45,963 bases of DNA from a virus, in the IMG/VR virus record IMGVR_UViG_3300010400_000028, positions 1-45,963 of that record; one strand, given 5' to 3'. The translations under genes were made by a program, and so were the position numbers. The notes below the pieces were generated by a model, which saw only the letters and a program-made list of their open reading frames with translations, made no database searches and had not been told where the DNA came from. Every line of letters starts with the position of its first letter. Positions within the stretch are counted from its first letter, which is position 1. This document shows, piece after piece, positions 1 to 6,178 of the stretch.

Positions 1-123
1 CTGCGTCGGCGCCGGCGTCGGTTCGCTGGGCGGGTTGCTCGGCGGATGCGTCATCACGCGGATCTCCTCGCGGGGCGCGGCTGGAACGAGACGACCGAGG
101 CGTCGTCGGCCCGGCGGGGCACC
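1..123. repeat. Terminal direct repeat (circular closure), left copy
   Basis: These 123 bases are identical to 45841-45963. The repeat cuts through the start of the Pro-rich gene and the end of the excisionase-like gene. An exact overlap of roughly k-mer size is what an assembler leaves when it linearises a circular or circularly permuted molecule, so the unique genome is about 45,840 bp. It is less likely to be a physical terminal repeat, because it lies inside genes rather than next to the terminase. Confidence 0.95.
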
Positions 124-347
124 GGTGTGCGGGCAGCCCGAACCGCCCGGCCGCCAGTGGCGGGGGTCGGGTTCTCGTGGCCCGCAGCAACGATCTCGGC
201 CCGGTCCTCGGGCGAGAACCGGGCGTGCCGGCCTACCCAGGTGATGGGGATGACGCGGCGGGCGATGGCGTCGCGGACCCAGCCAACCGGCACGCCGAGC
301 CAGTCGGCGAGCTCCTGCTTGTCGTAGAGGCGGTCCGGTGCCGTCAT
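54..347 (-). CDS. Excisionase-like MerR/Xis HTH protein
   Basis: A 97-residue protein with a winged-HTH of the excisionase/MerR type at about residues 5-50: 'LYDKQELADWLGVPVGWVRD' is followed by basic residues and 'WVGRHARFSPED', the usual beta-hairpin wing. The tail is Arg/Pro-rich. The ATG at 347 overlaps the stop of the upstream HTH gene in an ATGA junction, so I prefer it to an upstream start. Its stop overlaps the GTG of the Pro-rich gene. It sits in the leftward early operon opposite the integrase, which fits a recombination directionality factor. A plain DNA-binding regulator is the alternative. The role is inferred from fold and position. Confidence 0.7.
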   Translation of the reverse strand: MTAPDRLYDKQELADWLGVPVGWVRDAIARRVIPITWVGRHARFSPEDRAEIVAAGHENPTPATGGRAVRAARTPVPRRADDASVVSFQPRPARRSA

Positions 348-631
348 GCAGCCACGACCTCGAACAGCTCGTCGAGCGTCGGCGCCAAGCCGCACGCGCC
401 GAGGGCTTCGCTGTGCCGACGCAACGCGGCGACGGTCTGGGCCATGAACTTGTCACCGGGCCGACCCTTCAGCGCCCGGTTGAGGGTCCGGCGGTGAACG
501 CCGATCAGTTCGGCTCGGGCGTCCGGCGTCGTCGCGCCGACGATGCGGGTCATCAGGTCGAAGCGGTCCCGGCGCACCCGGATGGTGGCGACGACGTCAC
601 GCGAAGGTGGGGCGTCTACGTCACGTGGCAT
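344..631 (-). CDS. Cro-like HTH regulator, first gene of the leftward early operon
   Basis: A 95-residue protein with a probable HTH at about residues 35-60 ('ARAELIGVHRRTLNRALKG'), similar in style to the HTH of the divergent repressor ('ILGVDRRTITRWL'). I chose the ATG at 631 because a promoter (TTGACA, 18 bp, CATAGT) ends 7 nt upstream, the leaderless spacing usual in actinobacteria. A GTG at 640 is the alternative. It is divergent from the repressor and overlaps the excisionase-like gene (ATGA). Position, size and shared HTH style suggest a Cro-type switch partner that turns down lysogenic transcription. Operator binding is inferred. Confidence 0.7.
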   Translation of the reverse strand: MPRDVDAPPSRDVVATIRVRRDRFDLMTRIVGATTPDARAELIGVHRRTLNRALKGRPGDKFMAQTVAALRRHSEALGACGLAPTLDELFEVVAA

Positions 632-668
632 GCGCCCCACTATGCCGGGGCGTCGTCGCCCATGTCAA
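632..668 (-). promoter_or_regulatory. Leftward early promoter with operator-like repeat
   Basis: On the minus strand TTGACA (668-663) and CATAGT (644-639) are separated by 18 bp, and the ATG at 631 follows 7 nt after the -10, predicting a leaderless transcript. GCCCC and GGGGC flank the -10 as an inverted repeat (651-647 and 638-634), and a GGGGCGCATGCC element continues to 627. These resemble the GGGGC/TGC palindromes at 729-744 and 863-878. This should be the main early lytic promoter. Confidence 0.65.
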
Positions 669-723
669 CGGTGGCACGGGAAGTTGTCTGGCCAGCCGAA
701 CCGCCGAACTTCGGTGCAACGTC

Positions 724-752
724 TTGCCGGGGCATGCACGCCCCGCTACAGT
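724..752 (+). promoter_or_regulatory. Rightward promoter with palindromic operator in its spacer
   Basis: TTGCCG (724-729), a 17-bp spacer and TACAGT (747-752) form a good rightward promoter. The spacer is almost filled by the palindrome GGGGCATGCACGCCCC (729-744), so a bound dimer would block polymerase. An ATG at 760 lies 7 nt after the -10, but the reading frame from there to 891 has poor third-position GC, so I treat this stretch as a leader of the repressor gene. Confidence 0.5.
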
Positions 753-831
753 GGCCCGTATGTCGGTGGGAATCATTCAGCGGCGTCGACGCCAAGTGCG
801 GCGCAGCCTGCGCAAACCGCCACCAGCGGTG

Positions 832-891
832 TTGACACAGCGCCCGGTCGCCAAGCTAGGGCGGGGCGTGCATGTCCTATATCCTCTGGAC
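832..891 (+). promoter_or_regulatory. Proximal repressor promoter region and second palindrome
   Basis: This stretch holds a consensus TTGACA (832-837) without a convincing -10 at 17-18 bp, the imperfect palindrome GGGGCGTGCATGTCCT (863-878), and TATCCT (880-885) placed 6 nt before the GTG at 892. There is no Shine-Dalgarno sequence before that GTG. A leaderless repressor transcript from TATCCT is the simplest reading. The palindrome shares its half-site with 729-744. Confidence 0.45.
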
Positions 892-1347
892 GTGCCGCCA
901 AGACCAGCCGCGATCGACAGGGACGCCTGGGCTGCCGTGCTGTCCGAGCTGATCGAGCAGGAGACCGGGGGCAACAAGGCCCGATTCGCCGCCATCCTCG
1001 GCGTCGACCGACGCACGATCACCCGCTGGCTCGACCGCTCCTCCGCAGTGTCGGAGGAAAGCGTTCGCGGCGTGGCCCGCCACCTTGGGCTGCCAGTCGG
1101 CGACCTGCTGGTGCGGTTGGGCTACTACACCGCCGAGGACCTGCCGGCGGAGCCGATCGCGGAGCGGCTGCTGGTCGAGGACGACGCCGCGATCAAGCTG
1201 ATCCGCGAGTCCGAGGCCCCGCCCAGCCTCAAGCGGGAGCTGATCGAGCACCTGCTCGCCCAGCGCGCTGAGCACGAGCGTCAGCGCCTGGCCGAAGCCC
1301 AGCGCATGCTCGAGCTCGCCACCCGTGGCCGCCGGCGGGCTGGCTGA
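892..1347 (+). CDS. Phage repressor-like HTH protein
   Basis: A 151-residue protein, DNA-binding at the N-terminus. The HTH lies at about residues 25-65 ('NKARFAAILGVDRRTITRWL', then 'SVRGVARHLGLPVGDLLVRLGYY'). The C-terminal third is a charged, probably coiled-coil helix rich in Glu, Arg and Leu, suited to dimerisation. The GTG at 892 is preferred over the ATG at 760, because codon third positions change from mixed to strongly GC there. The stop overlaps the integrase ATG (TGATG), so repressor and integrase are translationally coupled. It faces the Cro-like gene across a region with palindromes. Immunity repressor is inferred from architecture; no protease or lysogeny peptide motif is visible. 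Confidence 0.75.
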   Translation: MPPRPAAIDRDAWAAVLSELIEQETGGNKARFAAILGVDRRTITRWLDRSSAVSEESVRGVARHLGLPVGDLLVRLGYYTAEDLPAEPIAERLLVEDDAAIKLIRESEAPPSLKRELIEHLLAQRAEHERQRLAEAQRMLELATRGRRRAG

Positions 1348-2549
1348 TGTGGGTCGAGAAGCACCGCGGTACGTACCGCGTCCGTGACCGGGTCGGCGGC
1401 CGCATCACCACCCTCGCCGGCGGCTTCCCCACCAAGCAGGGCGCCGTCGACCGGATGACCCTGCTGCGGTCGGACCAGCTGCGCGGCGACATGCTCATGC
1501 CCGGCGGAGGCAAGGCCACGCTCGGCGAGTTCATCGCCGAGTGGTGGCCGATCCACGAGAAGTCGCTGCGACCCAACTCGCGCCACTCCGAGGGCGGCCG
1601 GGTCCGCAACCACGTCGACGACCTGCTCGGCGGCTACACCCTCGACGAGCTCGAGCAGAACCCGATGATCGTCGCGAAGTGGGTGGCCTACCTCGGCGTC
1701 GGCGTGCGCGACGAAGCCCGGTCGACCGAGCAGAAGACGGTGTGGAAGCGCCGGCCGCTCGGGCCGAAGACCGTACGGAACTGCCACGGCGTGCTGCACA
1801 CCATCCTCGACGCGGCGGTGGCCGCGAAGCGGATCCGGTCCAATCCGTGCGCCGTGTCCAAGAAGTCGCTGCCGGAGCGGGTCGACCGGGAGATGCGCTT
1901 CCTCACCGACCCGGAGATCGGCCGCCTGGTCGCCGCGATGCCCTCGCACTGGCGGCCGCTCATCCTGCTGCTGGTCGCGACCGGCCTGCGCTGGGGCGAG
2001 GCCATCGGGCTGCGCGTGAAGAGCGTCGACCCGCTGGCGAAGCGGCCCCTGCTGCGGGTGGTTGAGCAGCTGCAGGAGCGGTCCGGTACGGCCGAGCTGG
2101 TGTGGTCGGCGCCGAAGACGGCGAAGTCGCGCCGCACGGTGAGCTTCACCCGCCAGATCGCGCTCGCGCTGACCGGGCTGGTCGCCGGGAAGAGCCGCGA
2201 CGAGGTCGTGTTCACCACGCCGACCGGCCTGCTGGTGCGCACCCGCAACTTCCGCCGGGTGTGGCTGAAGGCATGCGTCGAGGCGGGGCTCGAGGGGCTG
2301 CGTGTACACGACCTGCGCCACACCCATGCCGCCATGCTGATCTCGGCCGGGCGTCCGCTGTAGGCGATCAGCCGACGGCTGGGCCACTCGTCCATCGCGG
2401 TGACCGACACGCTGTACGGGCATCTGCGCGAGGAGGTCGACGAGGGCATCCTGGCCGCGGTCGACGAGGCGCTGGCCGGGATCGACCTCGAGGACCTGGC
2501 CGCGGAGGTGGCGGAGGAGCTCGTCGACGAGCTAGCGCTCGTCGCCTGA
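1347..2549 (+). pseudogene. int: Tyrosine integrase interrupted by an in-frame amber codon
   Basis: Tyrosine recombinase of 400 codons. It has an N-terminal arm-binding region, a SAM-like core-binding domain (about 50-150), then the catalytic domain: first Arg in 'ATGLRWGEA' (near 213), 'HDLRHTHA' (near 321), then 'LGHSSI' and the Tyr nucleophile in 'TDTLYGHL'. A TAG at 2361-2363 (codon 339) stops translation before the last two motifs, so the 338-residue product lacks the nucleophile. The frame continues cleanly for 61 more codons to a TGA at 2547-2549, which means a single recent nonsense change or a sequence error. TAG is a normal stop elsewhere in this genome (tail gene, membrane gene), which argues against recoding. 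It overlaps the repressor stop by one base. Confidence 0.9.
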
Positions 2550-2572
2550 CCACAGACCAGGAGGATGGACTG

Positions 2573-2806
2573 ATGCAGATCTACCGCGAGAGCGAGAAGG
2601 GCCGGTATGAGCCGCCGGCCTGCCCAGATTGCGGCGCCCGGGTGGATCAGGAGTGGTTGGACGTGACGACTTCCTGGAGCCTCGCCGAAACGGGAGAGCG
2701 GAGCGTCACGCCGGGTCGGTGGGCGTGCCGCACGGTCGGGTGCCCGAAGGGTCCGCCGGCCGCCCGCCTTCCACAGCGGGGAGCAGGAGGGGAGCAACGG
2801 ACCTGA
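2573..2806 (+). CDS. Small zinc-ribbon protein
   Basis: A 77-residue protein with two Cys pairs, 'CPDCG' at 17-20 and 'CRTVGC' near 52-57, spaced as in a zinc ribbon. An excellent AGGAGG (2559-2564) lies 8 nt before the ATG. It follows the integrase by 23 bp in the same direction. Its last codons contain the left copy of the 19-bp arm-type repeat of the attP candidate (2778-2796), so its reading frame and the attachment site overlap. Integration at the core downstream would leave the gene intact. The function is unknown; a regulator or recombination accessory is possible from position only. Confidence 0.7.
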   Translation: MQIYRESEKGRYEPPACPDCGARVDQEWLDVTTSWSLAETGERSVTPGRWACRTVGCPKGPPAARLPQRGAGGEQRT

Positions 2807-2992
2807 TCCAGCCTGCTCCGCTCGGACTCAACCAGGCCGAACCTGCAGGTCAGCCCGCATGCCGGACCGTCCACCTGGGACTGAGAGAGGTTTCGAGTCC
2901 CTTCAGTCACCCCACCCTTCGATCTCCAAATACGCAGGTCAGCGGCCCGGGGTCTCGGGGCTGCCGACCGCGTGGGGAGCAGGAGGGGAGCA
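2778..2992. other. attP: attP candidate: tRNA-like core with paired arm repeats
   Basis: The core at about 2889-2914 reads like a tRNA 3' end: T-loop TTCGAGT, then CCCTTCAGTCACCCCA. It is bracketed by GCAGGTCAGC at 2845-2854 and 2934-2943, and outside these by the 19-bp repeat GGGGAGCAGGAGGGGAGCA at 2778-2796 and 2974-2992, each holding two GGGGAGCA units. This is the nested arm-core-arm arrangement of tyrosine-integrase attachment sites, directly downstream of the integrase and between convergent genes. The T-stem 5' half does not pair, as expected if only the 3' part of a tRNA gene is copied. The identity of the host tRNA is not resolved. Confidence 0.72.
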
Positions 2993-2995
2993 GCG

Positions 2996-3430
2996 CTACT
3001 CGCGGCGGGTGTCCCGCTCGACCTTGCGACCGAGCTCAAACGCCCTCACGTTGTCCGGTGGCAGCTCCGCCGGCGGCTGCCGTACCACCGCCGTGGCGAC
3101 CACAGTGCCGGCCACGCTCAGCCGCGGCCTCGGTAACGCCTGAGTGCGCTCTTCGTCCAGTTCGTCGAGCCGGGCCACGAGCTTGCCGACCATGTCCCGC
3201 AGCGCCGTCACGTCGGCGCGCAGCGGCCGGTTGGTCTCCAGCGCGATGACCACCGCAATCCAGATCGCGGCAAGGATCACGGCGGTGGCGAACAGGATAC
3301 GGAGATCGCCGAGGAGCTGGTCGTTGTTGCCGTGCTCGATGGCGGCGGAGACGTTGGTAGCGAAGAGCGCGACCGCGAGCAGCAGGCTTATGGCCAGAAT
3401 CGCCAGCGGTGTGCGGATGCGCTTGAACAT
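2996..3430 (-). CDS. Two-TM membrane protein with coiled-coil tail
   Basis: A 144-residue protein. Residues 8-30 and 45-65 are hydrophobic helices separated by a short polar loop with an acidic stretch. Residues 70-97 are a heptad-like charged helix ('LRDMVGKLVARLDELDEER'), followed by a Pro-containing C-terminal region. GGAGGTG stands 10 nt before the ATG. The gene converges on the integrase side of attP, separately from the lytic operons. A palindrome identical in 17 of 18 bases to the GntR-linked sites lies upstream (3594-3611), so it may be under the same regulator. A moron expressed in the lysogen, for example for superinfection exclusion, is possible. The fold gives no specific function. 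Confidence 0.7.
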   Translation of the reverse strand: MFKRIRTPLAILAISLLLAVALFATNVSAAIEHGNNDQLLGDLRILFATAVILAAIWIAVVIALETNRPLRADVTALRDMVGKLVARLDELDEERTQALPRPRLSVAGTVVATAVVRQPPAELPPDNVRAFELGRKVERDTRRE

Positions 3431-3593
3431 GCGGTTGATTCACCTCCGGGACCTGGGCGTCGTGGCTGCATCCACGGCGTGAGGTCTCTGTCTACTCGCA
3501 GTGAGGTCAGCAGCGCAGCCCGAGAACATAGATCGGCGACGTCCGGTAGTCAGTTGCGCACACACGGACCACGTTCGATCAGCCGTTCGGCTG

Positions 3594-3611
3594 AACCTAC
3601 GTCAGTAGGAT
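3594..3611. promoter_or_regulatory. GntR-type palindromic site upstream of the membrane protein gene
   Basis: AACCTACGTCAGTAGGAT matches the perfect palindrome AACCTAC-GTCA-GTAGGTT at 3974-3991 in 17 of 18 positions. It lies between the gntR-like stop (3633) and the start of the leftward membrane-protein gene (3430), in a 202-bp gap (3431-3632) that otherwise shows only possible weak -10 elements. Confidence 0.6.
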
Positions 3612-3632
3612 GGCGAGCCGACGCTGTCGCAT

Positions 3633-3854
3633 TCATGCATCGTTGGGGCCGCCGGAAACGTAACGCGCCTTTCCGGCGCGTCCGACGAGAATGCCGCGGT
3701 CGACGAGCAGGCTCAACGCCCGGTAGGCGGTCGCCTCGGATACGTCGTACTCGTCGCCGACGGCCTTGGTCGACGGCAGCCGGTCGCCTGGCTTCCACTC
3801 GCCGGCGGCGATCCTGTCGGCGATGGCGTTGGCGATCTCCCTGTAGGTAGGCAT
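3633..3854 (-). CDS. GntR-family winged-HTH regulator
   Basis: A 73-residue stand-alone GntR DNA-binding domain: 'YREIANAIADRIAAGEWKPG', 'DRLPSTKAVGDEYDVSEATAYRALSLL', then the wing 'GILVGRAGKARYV'. No effector-binding domain follows, as in the short GntR regulators of actinomycete elements, although KorSA and TraR of integrative plasmids are longer. The ATG at 3854 is preferred because it starts exactly at the domain and has a purine-rich GAGAGAG upstream. Four copies of a palindrome lie on its two sides (3594, 3899, 3944, 3974), which suggests autoregulation and control of both neighbours. This binding is inferred. Confidence 0.8.
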   Translation of the reverse strand: MPTYREIANAIADRIAAGEWKPGDRLPSTKAVGDEYDVSEATAYRALSLLVDRGILVGRAGKARYVSGGPNDA

Positions 3855-3867
3855 GTGTGATCTCTCT

Positions 3868-3885
3868 CTGTCCACGCGCGGACAG
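3868..3885. promoter_or_regulatory. Inverted repeat just upstream of gntR-like gene
   Basis: CTGTCC-ACGCGC-GGACAG is a perfect 6-bp inverted repeat 13 bp before the regulator ATG. It may be an operator, or a hairpin in the leader. Its half-site is also present, in the opposite arrangement, in the palindrome at 32341-32356 before the late genes. Confidence 0.4.
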
Positions 3886-3898
3886 GAGATCACGGATT

Positions 3899-3991
3899 CA
3901 CCTGCGTCAGCAAGTTGGCTCGCGGCCACGGCTTGACCCTAGCAACCTACGTCAGTAGCTTGGAGCCACGGCGAACCTACGTCAGTAGGTT
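3899..3991. promoter_or_regulatory. Cluster of three GntR-type palindromes
   Basis: Three 18-bp sites: CACCTGCGTCAGCAAGTT (3899-3916, degenerate), AACCTACGTCAGTAGCTT (3944-3961, one mismatch) and AACCTACGTCAGTAGGTT (3974-3991, perfect inverted repeat of 7 bp with a GTCA centre). They lie between the divergent gntR-like gene and the rightward gene at 4170. The rest of 3992-4169 is GC-rich with overlapping inverted repeats, and I see no gene in it. Confidence 0.65.
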
Positions 3992-4169
3992 GGTTGGGGT
4001 GGCCCGGGCGCTCTGTCCACGCAAACGCAGGCATGCGGGTCGCCGGCCGGTCGCGGGTCGCGTCCCACCGGGGCTGTGGGACCGCGGCCGGCCCCAACGA
4101 CGAAGGCGGCCCCCGGCCGGCGAGGAAGCGCCAACCGAGGGCCTTGATCGCCCACTAGGGAGGCGACCC

Positions 4170-4388
4170 ATGAGCACTCTAGATCCCAACAAGTACCCGG
4201 TGCCCGAGGCCCGGGACACCCGACCCGAGTACTCCCCGGCGTCCGTGGTCCTCGACGTGCGAGCCGCCATGCAGCGGGCCGGAGTTCAGACTGACGTCAG
4301 CCCCAACCAGCTGTTCACGGCCTCGATCGCCGCGGCCGACCTGCTGCGCGCGCTCGGGGTACGGCCGACCACCGTTCCATTGCGATGA
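4170..4388 (+). CDS. Small hypothetical protein
   Basis: A 72-residue protein starting at an ATG with AGGGAGG (4157-4163) 6 nt upstream. The N-terminal 30 residues are polar with Pro and charged residues. The C-terminal half forms probable helices ('VVLDVRAAMQRAG', 'LFTASIAAADLLRALG'). It has no Cys, membrane segment or motif that I recognise. It is the first rightward gene after the GntR palindromes and precedes a membrane-anchored protein by 7 bp, so the two are probably co-transcribed. Confidence 0.6.
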   Translation: MSTLDPNKYPVPEARDTRPEYSPASVVLDVRAAMQRAGVQTDVSPNQLFTASIAAADLLRALGVRPTTVPLR

Positions 4389-4395
4389 GTCTCCC

Positions 4396-4920
4396 GTGGC
4401 CGATCATCCGAAGCGGGCCGATGCCTCGATCTGCAACCCTGCCGTCATGACCGTGCCGCCGATCATTCCCGGCCCGCAGGCCCCAGGCCCCGAACCGGCC
4501 GCGCAGTACCTGCCGGCCGCCCCCGCACCGCGCAAGAAGGGCCTGTCGAACGGGGCGATCATCGCCATCATCTTCGGCAGCGTCGCCGTCTTGGGCCTGG
4601 TCCTCGTCGTCTGCCTGGGGGGAGTCCTCGCGGGCGGCCTGGGCGGCAACGCCGCAGCCGCCGACGAGATCAGCATCGCGTCGTGCGGGGCGACCGCGGC
4701 GGGCAACATGGTGGCCGAGCTGCGGGTGGAGAACAAGTCGAAGTCGGACAAGACCTACTTCATCACCGTGGAGTTCGTCTCCGGCAACGAGCGCCTCGGC
4801 GACGGCCACATCGTCATCAATGACCTGCACCCGGGCCAGTCGACCCACGAGAGGGCGATCGCCCTCGTCCAGTCCAACGGCCACTTCTCGTGCCGGGTGA
4901 CCGACGTGAACCGCTACTGA
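4396..4920 (+). CDS. Membrane-anchored protein with extracytoplasmic C-terminal domain
   Basis: Up to 174 residues. A Pro/Ala-rich cytoplasmic N-terminus (about 20-50) is followed by a transmembrane helix (53-80, 'AIIAIIFGSVAVLGLVLVV'), then a small beta-rich domain of about 90 residues with two Cys (near 97 and 165), which could form a disulfide. The layout resembles actinobacterial FxLYD-type surface proteins. The start is uncertain: a GTG at 4396 or an ATG at 4447 (17 residues shorter); neither has a clear ribosome site. It is probably expressed in the lysogen with the gene at 4170. The role is unknown; a surface change of the lysogen is a guess. Confidence 0.65.
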   Translation: MADHPKRADASICNPAVMTVPPIIPGPQAPGPEPAAQYLPAAPAPRKKGLSNGAIIAIIFGSVAVLGLVLVVCLGGVLAGGLGGNAAAADEISIASCGATAAGNMVAELRVENKSKSDKTYFITVEFVSGNERLGDGHIVINDLHPGQSTHERAIALVQSNGHFSCRVTDVNRY

Positions 4921-4923
4921 CCC

Positions 4924-5136
4924 TCACCGCATTGGGTGGCCGAGGCGCCGGTACACCGTCTTGGTGGTGACCGACGCGGCCCGGGCGATGTGCTCGATCG
5001 GCACCTTCTGCTCGTTCGCCTTGGCGATCAGCGCGGTGAGTTGCAGGTTCGCCGATGTGAGCCGCTCGGCGACGCGCTCGAGCTCGCGGATGGTGCGGCG
5101 TTGTTCGGTGTCTGGGTAGAACGGCGGTCGGGCCAT
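4924..5136 (-). CDS. Small HTH regulator
   Basis: A 70-residue protein. Residues 10-40 form a heptad-like helix ('IRELERVAERLTSANLQLTA'), and the C-terminus is an HTH of the resolvase/transposase style ('IEHIARAASVTTKTVYRRLG'). The ATG at 5136 is placed 6 nt after TACGCT of a TTGACC-17-TACGCT promoter, so the message is probably leaderless. It is transcribed away from the DUF2637 gene. The ACCATGTACA repeats in the shared promoter region are likely its operators. It is a good candidate for a two-way local switch that is independent of the phage repressor. Confidence 0.7.
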   Translation of the reverse strand: MARPPFYPDTEQRRTIRELERVAERLTSANLQLTALIAKANEQKVPIEHIARAASVTTKTVYRRLGHPMR

Positions 5137-5142
5137 GCCGCG

Positions 5143-5192
5143 AGCGTAACCATGTACATTGACATGGTCAAGCCATCGTGTTACCATGTACA
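5143..5192. promoter_or_regulatory. Overlapping divergent promoters with ACCATGTACA repeats
   Basis: Rightward: TTGACA (5159-5164), 17 bp, TACCAT (5182-5187). Leftward: TTGACC (5171-5166), 17 bp, TACGCT (5148-5143). The two -35 boxes are only 1 bp apart. ACCATGTACA occurs at 5149-5158, in the spacer of the leftward promoter, and at 5183-5192, over the rightward -10, with TGACATGGTCA between them. A protein bound at one copy would block one promoter and spare the other. The following 182 bp (5193-5374) is a leader with a GCCCCTC-GAGGGGC hairpin (5336-5354) just before the ribosome site of the next gene. Confidence 0.65.
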
Positions 5193-5374
5193 AGTAAGCG
5201 AGAAACGGTAGCTTGAAAATTTGATCCGACGCACACAGTCGGGAAGACCAGCCCGGGAACGCAGCGCAAGAGCGCGCGGCCGGGCAGCAGGCAGAGACAT
5301 CTCCCCGTCGCCTTCAGTGGCGCGCCTGCACTCCCGCCCCTCAACCGGAGGGGCCAGTGGGAGGGAGACCCACA

Positions 5375-5908
5375 ATGTCATGGAACTGGACGCGCATCGC
5401 GCGCAACGTCTCGGCCGGTGTCGTCGCCGGCATCGCCGGGTACGCCAGTTACTGGCACCAGGTCGCCGTAGCCAAGCTGGCCGGCGAGCGTGATGAACTC
5501 GCGCACGTACTTCCGTTCTCGGTGGACGGGTTGCTGGTGGTCGCGTCGATTGCCATGGTCGACGCGCGACAGGAGGGCCGCAAGCCCTCGTGGAAGACGA
5601 AGGTTGGGTTCGCGGCTGGTATCGCGGCCAGCATCGGGGCGAACGTGATGAGCGCTCACCCGACGCTTCTCGGTAGGGGTGTCGCCGCTTGGCCGGCGCT
5701 GGCCCTGCTGTTGGTCGTCGAGATCCTCTCGAGCAAGGGCCGACTGCTGAAGGAAGCCCGCACAACCCCAGTCCAGCAGGTCGAGCAGCAGGCACAGCAA
5801 GCCGTCGACGAGGCGGCCGCCTCGCTGCCGGTGCCGGTGTCCCCGGCGCCGACATCAGAGCAGGGGTACTCCGAGCGTCACGAGCGTCGGCTCCGGCGCG
5901 GTAAGTAA
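5375..5908 (+). CDS. DUF2637 membrane protein
   Basis: A 177-residue protein with four hydrophobic segments, at about 10-30, 48-65, 80-100 and 105-125, and the conserved 'SYWHQVAVA...LPFSVDGLLVVASIAMVDAR' core of the DUF2637 family. The tail (130-177) is polar, with Gln- and Arg-rich helices. DUF2637 proteins occur in actinobacterial plasmids, integrative elements and phages, and are sometimes linked to plasmid spread functions; the activity is not known. GGAGGGA lies 8 nt before the ATG at 5375. It is driven by the regulated divergent promoter and ends just before two strong terminators. Confidence 0.75.
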   Translation: MSWNWTRIARNVSAGVVAGIAGYASYWHQVAVAKLAGERDELAHVLPFSVDGLLVVASIAMVDARQEGRKPSWKTKVGFAAGIAASIGANVMSAHPTLLGRGVAAWPALALLLVVEILSSKGRLLKEARTTPVQQVEQQAQQAVDEAAASLPVPVSPAPTSEQGYSERHERRLRRGK

Positions 5909-5955
5909 CCGAGTGGCCCAGCGGACCCGCTGACCGCTCGGTACGGTGGACCAGG

Positions 5956-6003
5956 AAGGGCGTTCGGCCATTCTCAGCGGGATGGCCGGGCGCCCTTTCT
6001 TCG
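5956..6003 (+). terminator. Rho-independent-type terminator after DUF2637 gene
   Basis: AAGGGCG...GGCCAT...ATGGCC..CGCCCTT followed by TCTTCGT. The long GC-rich stem with an internal bulge ends in a T-containing run on the plus strand. It lies 47 bp beyond the DUF2637 stop. Between here and 6118 I see no gene or clear signal. Confidence 0.75.
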
Positions 6004-6118
6004 TGTCCGCTTCCGGTCCACTGTGGATTCCATGGTGGCCGTTTAGGTTTGCTTACAGCGGCCATTCCGCAGGTCGGATGGCCGGTTCGATCATGGACGT
6101 TCGCATGCAGCAAGAAGC

Positions 6119-6154
6119 GCCCCGGCCCCCTCCATTGTGGAGGGAAGCCGGGGC
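6119..6154. terminator. Strong hairpin at the end of the late operon
   Basis: GCCCCGGC (6119-6126) pairs with GCCGGGGC (6147-6154), and CCCTCC (6128-6133) pairs with GGAGGG (6139-6144) around ATTGT. The hairpin stands 25 bp beyond the stop of the last late gene (holin-like, 6179) and is read on the minus strand before CTTCTTG. With the preceding terminator it insulates the convergent late and accessory transcripts. Confidence 0.75.
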
Positions 6155-6178
6155 GTCTGTGTTTGGGGCTGGCGCGAA

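Noticed and set aside
760-891. Upstream ATG extension of the repressor
   Set aside because: Although 7 nt after a TACAGT, the codons here have only about two-thirds GC at third positions and the stretch holds promoter elements and a palindrome, so I read it as a leader.
2361-2363. TAG recoding in this phage
   Set aside because: Other genes, such as the major tail protein and the 134-residue membrane protein, end in TAG with a correct next start overlapping or close by, and no suppressor tRNA is present.
1281-2423. 380-codon minus-strand frame opposite the integrase
   Set aside because: Antisense to a gene with clear recombinase motifs; composition typical of a shadow frame.
2886-2914. Complete tRNA gene at attP
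   Set aside because: Only the T-loop and 3' acceptor half look like a tRNA; the T-stem 5' half, anticodon and D-arm are absent.
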